Assembly: GCA_900128585.1 (NCBI GenBank) | Contig: LT642434.1 | Location: 1-18,088, forward strand | DNA length: 18,088 nt | Source: Stramenopiles sp. TOSAG23-3 | Lineage: Eukaryota > Sar | Direction: 5' to 3' | Shown: piece after piece, positions 17,301 through 18,088 of the stretch | Layout: every line of letters starts with the position of its first letter | Numbering within the stretch: position 1 is the stretch's first letter | Position numbers and translations under genes: made by a program | The notes under the pieces: model-generated | Told to the model about the DNA's origin: nothing | What the model saw: only the letters and a program-made list of their open reading frames with translations | Databases searched by the model: none

Positions 17301-18088
17301 ATTTCCACTCCGTACTCCTCTATTGTATGTTTTGCTTCAAAATATTTTTTCAGCTTTGGCCTATCGTTGATCAAAAAGTTGAACTCGTCGTAACATGAAA
17401 GAAAAGATTCTAGCGGTTCCATCGAGGTCGTTAGAACTTCGTTCAATCGGTGCCGCATGGCTCCGACGTCATGATCGTCCAGGTTAACGGTCATTAAGTC
17501 CATATTGGACTCAAAATTTAAAGACCCGATTCTGTGCTCTACCCTAGTTAGGCTATTTAAGCTTCGTGCCATGGTATCAAAAATGTCCAAGAGTTTCGTA
17601 TGGATTTCATCCCGCGATGTTTTAAATCGGAGGAAGGAATCTCTTGCGGGGGGTCTCTCAATGGCTTCAAAATACTCACTCTCTTCCTCACTTTCGTATT
17701 CACCATCAGGGTGTTCGACTATTACTTCTAGAAGCAGCGCACATCGCTGTTCAGCAGTTTCATCTGTTGAATATACAAACTCTTGCTCGCTGCTCGCTTG
17801 CTGCAAATCCACGGCAAATCGTTCAAAAAAGCTGACAAACAACTGAAGAGATTCTACAACTAATTCTCGCGCTTTTGTGGACATCAGAGTTGCAACCGAG
17901 TTAAAAAAACGCTTCAAGGTAATTTCAGGAACATTCACAAACATTCCATTCTTGTCTGCTTCTTGGAAAATTTCAATTACTTGCGGCATCCACTCGTCCA
18001 TAATTGTAGTCTTTACCAAGTTAATCCTTTGGAACTGAATGGTTGAAAATTCTTCTATCGTCATGGGCCGCCATTCCTGACTCTGGGC
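14294..18088 (-). CDS. Inner-arm axonemal dynein heavy chain, N-terminal part, 5' partial
   Basis: The frame is open to the window end. In-frame codons upstream of the ATG at 18062-18064 read QSQEWRP, so that ATG is probably internal and the true start lies outside. Numbering from that ATG: tail region (1-450), linker with the conserved RHWSAMSAVIGF segment (591-602), long helical linker to about 1040, then AAA1, the main ATPase site: P-loop GPAGTGKTET (1070-1079), Walker B ACFDEFN (1119-1125), sensor ITMNPGYAGR (1170-1179) and the MRAVMSVLRA helix (1244-1253). After that helix the frame runs into TGA at 14294-14296. The conserved continuation lies in the +1 frame, with about seven family residues (the A-G-N-L-K-type stretch) missing. 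This is the same gene as 6508-14307. An acidic stretch (about 117-136) lies in the tail. Active-site residues of AAA1 are intact. Confidence 0.92.
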   Translation of the reverse strand, partial: AQSQEWRPMTIEEFSTIQFQRINLVKTTIMDEWMPQVIEIFQEADKNGMFVNVPEITLKRFFNSVATLMSTKARELVVESLQLFVSFFERFAVDLQQASSEQEFVYSTDETAEQRCALLLEVIVEHPDGEYESEEESEYFEAIERPPARDSFLRFKTSRDEIHTKLLDIFDTMARSLNSLTRVEHRIGSLNFESNMDLMTVNLDDHDVGAMRHRLNEVLTTSMEPLESFLSCYDEFNFLINDRPKLKKYFEAKHTIEEYGVEIAKYRQMGQSLNEKLKGITCTRMVRLDCTVLNAYLYRTSETLAQRVLKHLAHETVKDSIRIKDEFKEIVEIINKRSGKSDQLVDAEAYMKKLSKETLPQKKKAIRAVKDKVDFMYEYKYDVDEAVLFPAGAIFAWGRDIRKHIKLARVDIADDRKKLEEKFNDERNTFVDQVQELHDEVSELYKQGGFVDTRTGAIKAAGEMHAKVEEFKTRVATYEAKAVAINEEEERLGFSASSFPTLEEASLILEPYLLLWSTASRFQRSYAKWMKGPIYHLSYEETVKDADDIWRTVRKLSKSLSEDSEKCAKLASEIFERVSSFKEYYDLLSAICNTGLRTRHWSAMSAVIGFTLTPDDHTSFSKLLGQGIDKHVKQLMVCAESATKESSIEKNMKKMKEEWEGVEFGSKAYKDTGAYIVTGSSIDEVQMILDDQIMKTQTMSSSQFAKPFAKDMKEWEKYLMYMDSLLEAWLQVQGTWLYLEPIFTSEDIVRQMPEEAEQFSTVDGGWRLTMNQINESPGCRKVYKIDGLLQRLEEANSLLETIQKGLSDYLMVKRIHFPRFFFLSDDELLEILAETKDPTKVQPFLKKCFDGLNSIKFNEDGNVIAMGSAEKEEVALIQSVSPAEAQGAVEKWLLQLEDVMRLTVRHVVEKGIEDYPQKERIEWVQNWPGQVVLCVSQLYWTRYFEEGVKENGAKSLSDYTETLTGYIDDIVDLVRGKLTKMLRKTLSALIIMDVHARDTVAILRDQKVGKTSDFGWQSQLRYYWEEGTLHVRMIVSDLEYGYEYLGNSGRLVITPLTDRCYRTLMGAIHLQYGGAPEGPAGTGKTETTKDLSKALARQCVVYNCSDGLDYLAMAKFFKGLASAGAWACFDEFNRIVLEVLSVVAQQITTIQQAVAAKKNSFVFYGTELTLKWTCNVFITMNPGYAGRAELPDNLKSLFRTVAMMVPDYAMIAEIILYSFGFRNSRDLATKIVTTFTLCSEQLSSQSHYDYGMRAVMSVLRAISR

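Noticed and set aside
6508-18088. Two separate dynein genes or a naturally split heavy chain
   Set aside because: The second part has no ATG before its conserved sequence, no promoter space exists between the parts, and conserved motifs run on in exact order across the junction.

Overview
The window is nuclear DNA from a flagellated, intron-poor unicellular eukaryote. Three things support this. An axonemal inner-arm dynein heavy chain runs almost 11.6 kb with no intron. There is a peroxisomal two-domain protease ending in a PTS1 signal. The intergenic DNA is AT-rich, with no Shine-Dalgarno sites or operons. The form of the ankyrin-like repeats hints at a stramenopile or similar algal lineage, but this is only a weak inference and I do not name a species.

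Layout from left to right. (1) Bases 2-1243, plus strand: 3' part of an O-fucosyltransferase-like GT-B glycosyltransferase, cut by the window start. (2) Bases 1244-1992: convergent intergenic DNA with three copies of an E2F-like CGCGCCAA motif and a doubtful small minus-strand ORF. (3) Bases 1993-3675, minus strand: TYSND1/DEG15-type peroxisomal processing protease with an intact H-D-S triad in its second half and C-terminal SRL. (4) Bases 3676-4353: divergent promoter region with a perfect 14-bp palindrome. (5) Bases 4354-5360, plus strand: an unrecognised, very basic, coiled-coil-prone protein with a His10 tract, split by a frame change near 4710. (6) Bases 5361-5816: AT-rich intergenic DNA. 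(7) Bases 5817-6209, plus strand: small ankyrin-like protein. (8) Bases 6508-18088, minus strand: single-headed inner-arm dynein heavy chain of the DNAH3/7/12 type. It is cut at its N-terminus by the window end and broken at about 14305 by what looks like an out-of-frame deletion of about 20 nt.

The genes do not form one pathway. They are a glycosylation enzyme, a peroxisomal matrix protease, two small proteins of unknown role and a flagellar motor, side by side as is usual in a compact protist genome. I found no convincing new multi-gene system. The observations most worth following are the break in the dynein gene, its two EF-hand-like acidic loops and lineage-type insertions, and the unexplained frame change in the basic His-tract gene. 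The GC content is visibly higher in the left third (glycosyltransferase and protease) than in the dynein gene.
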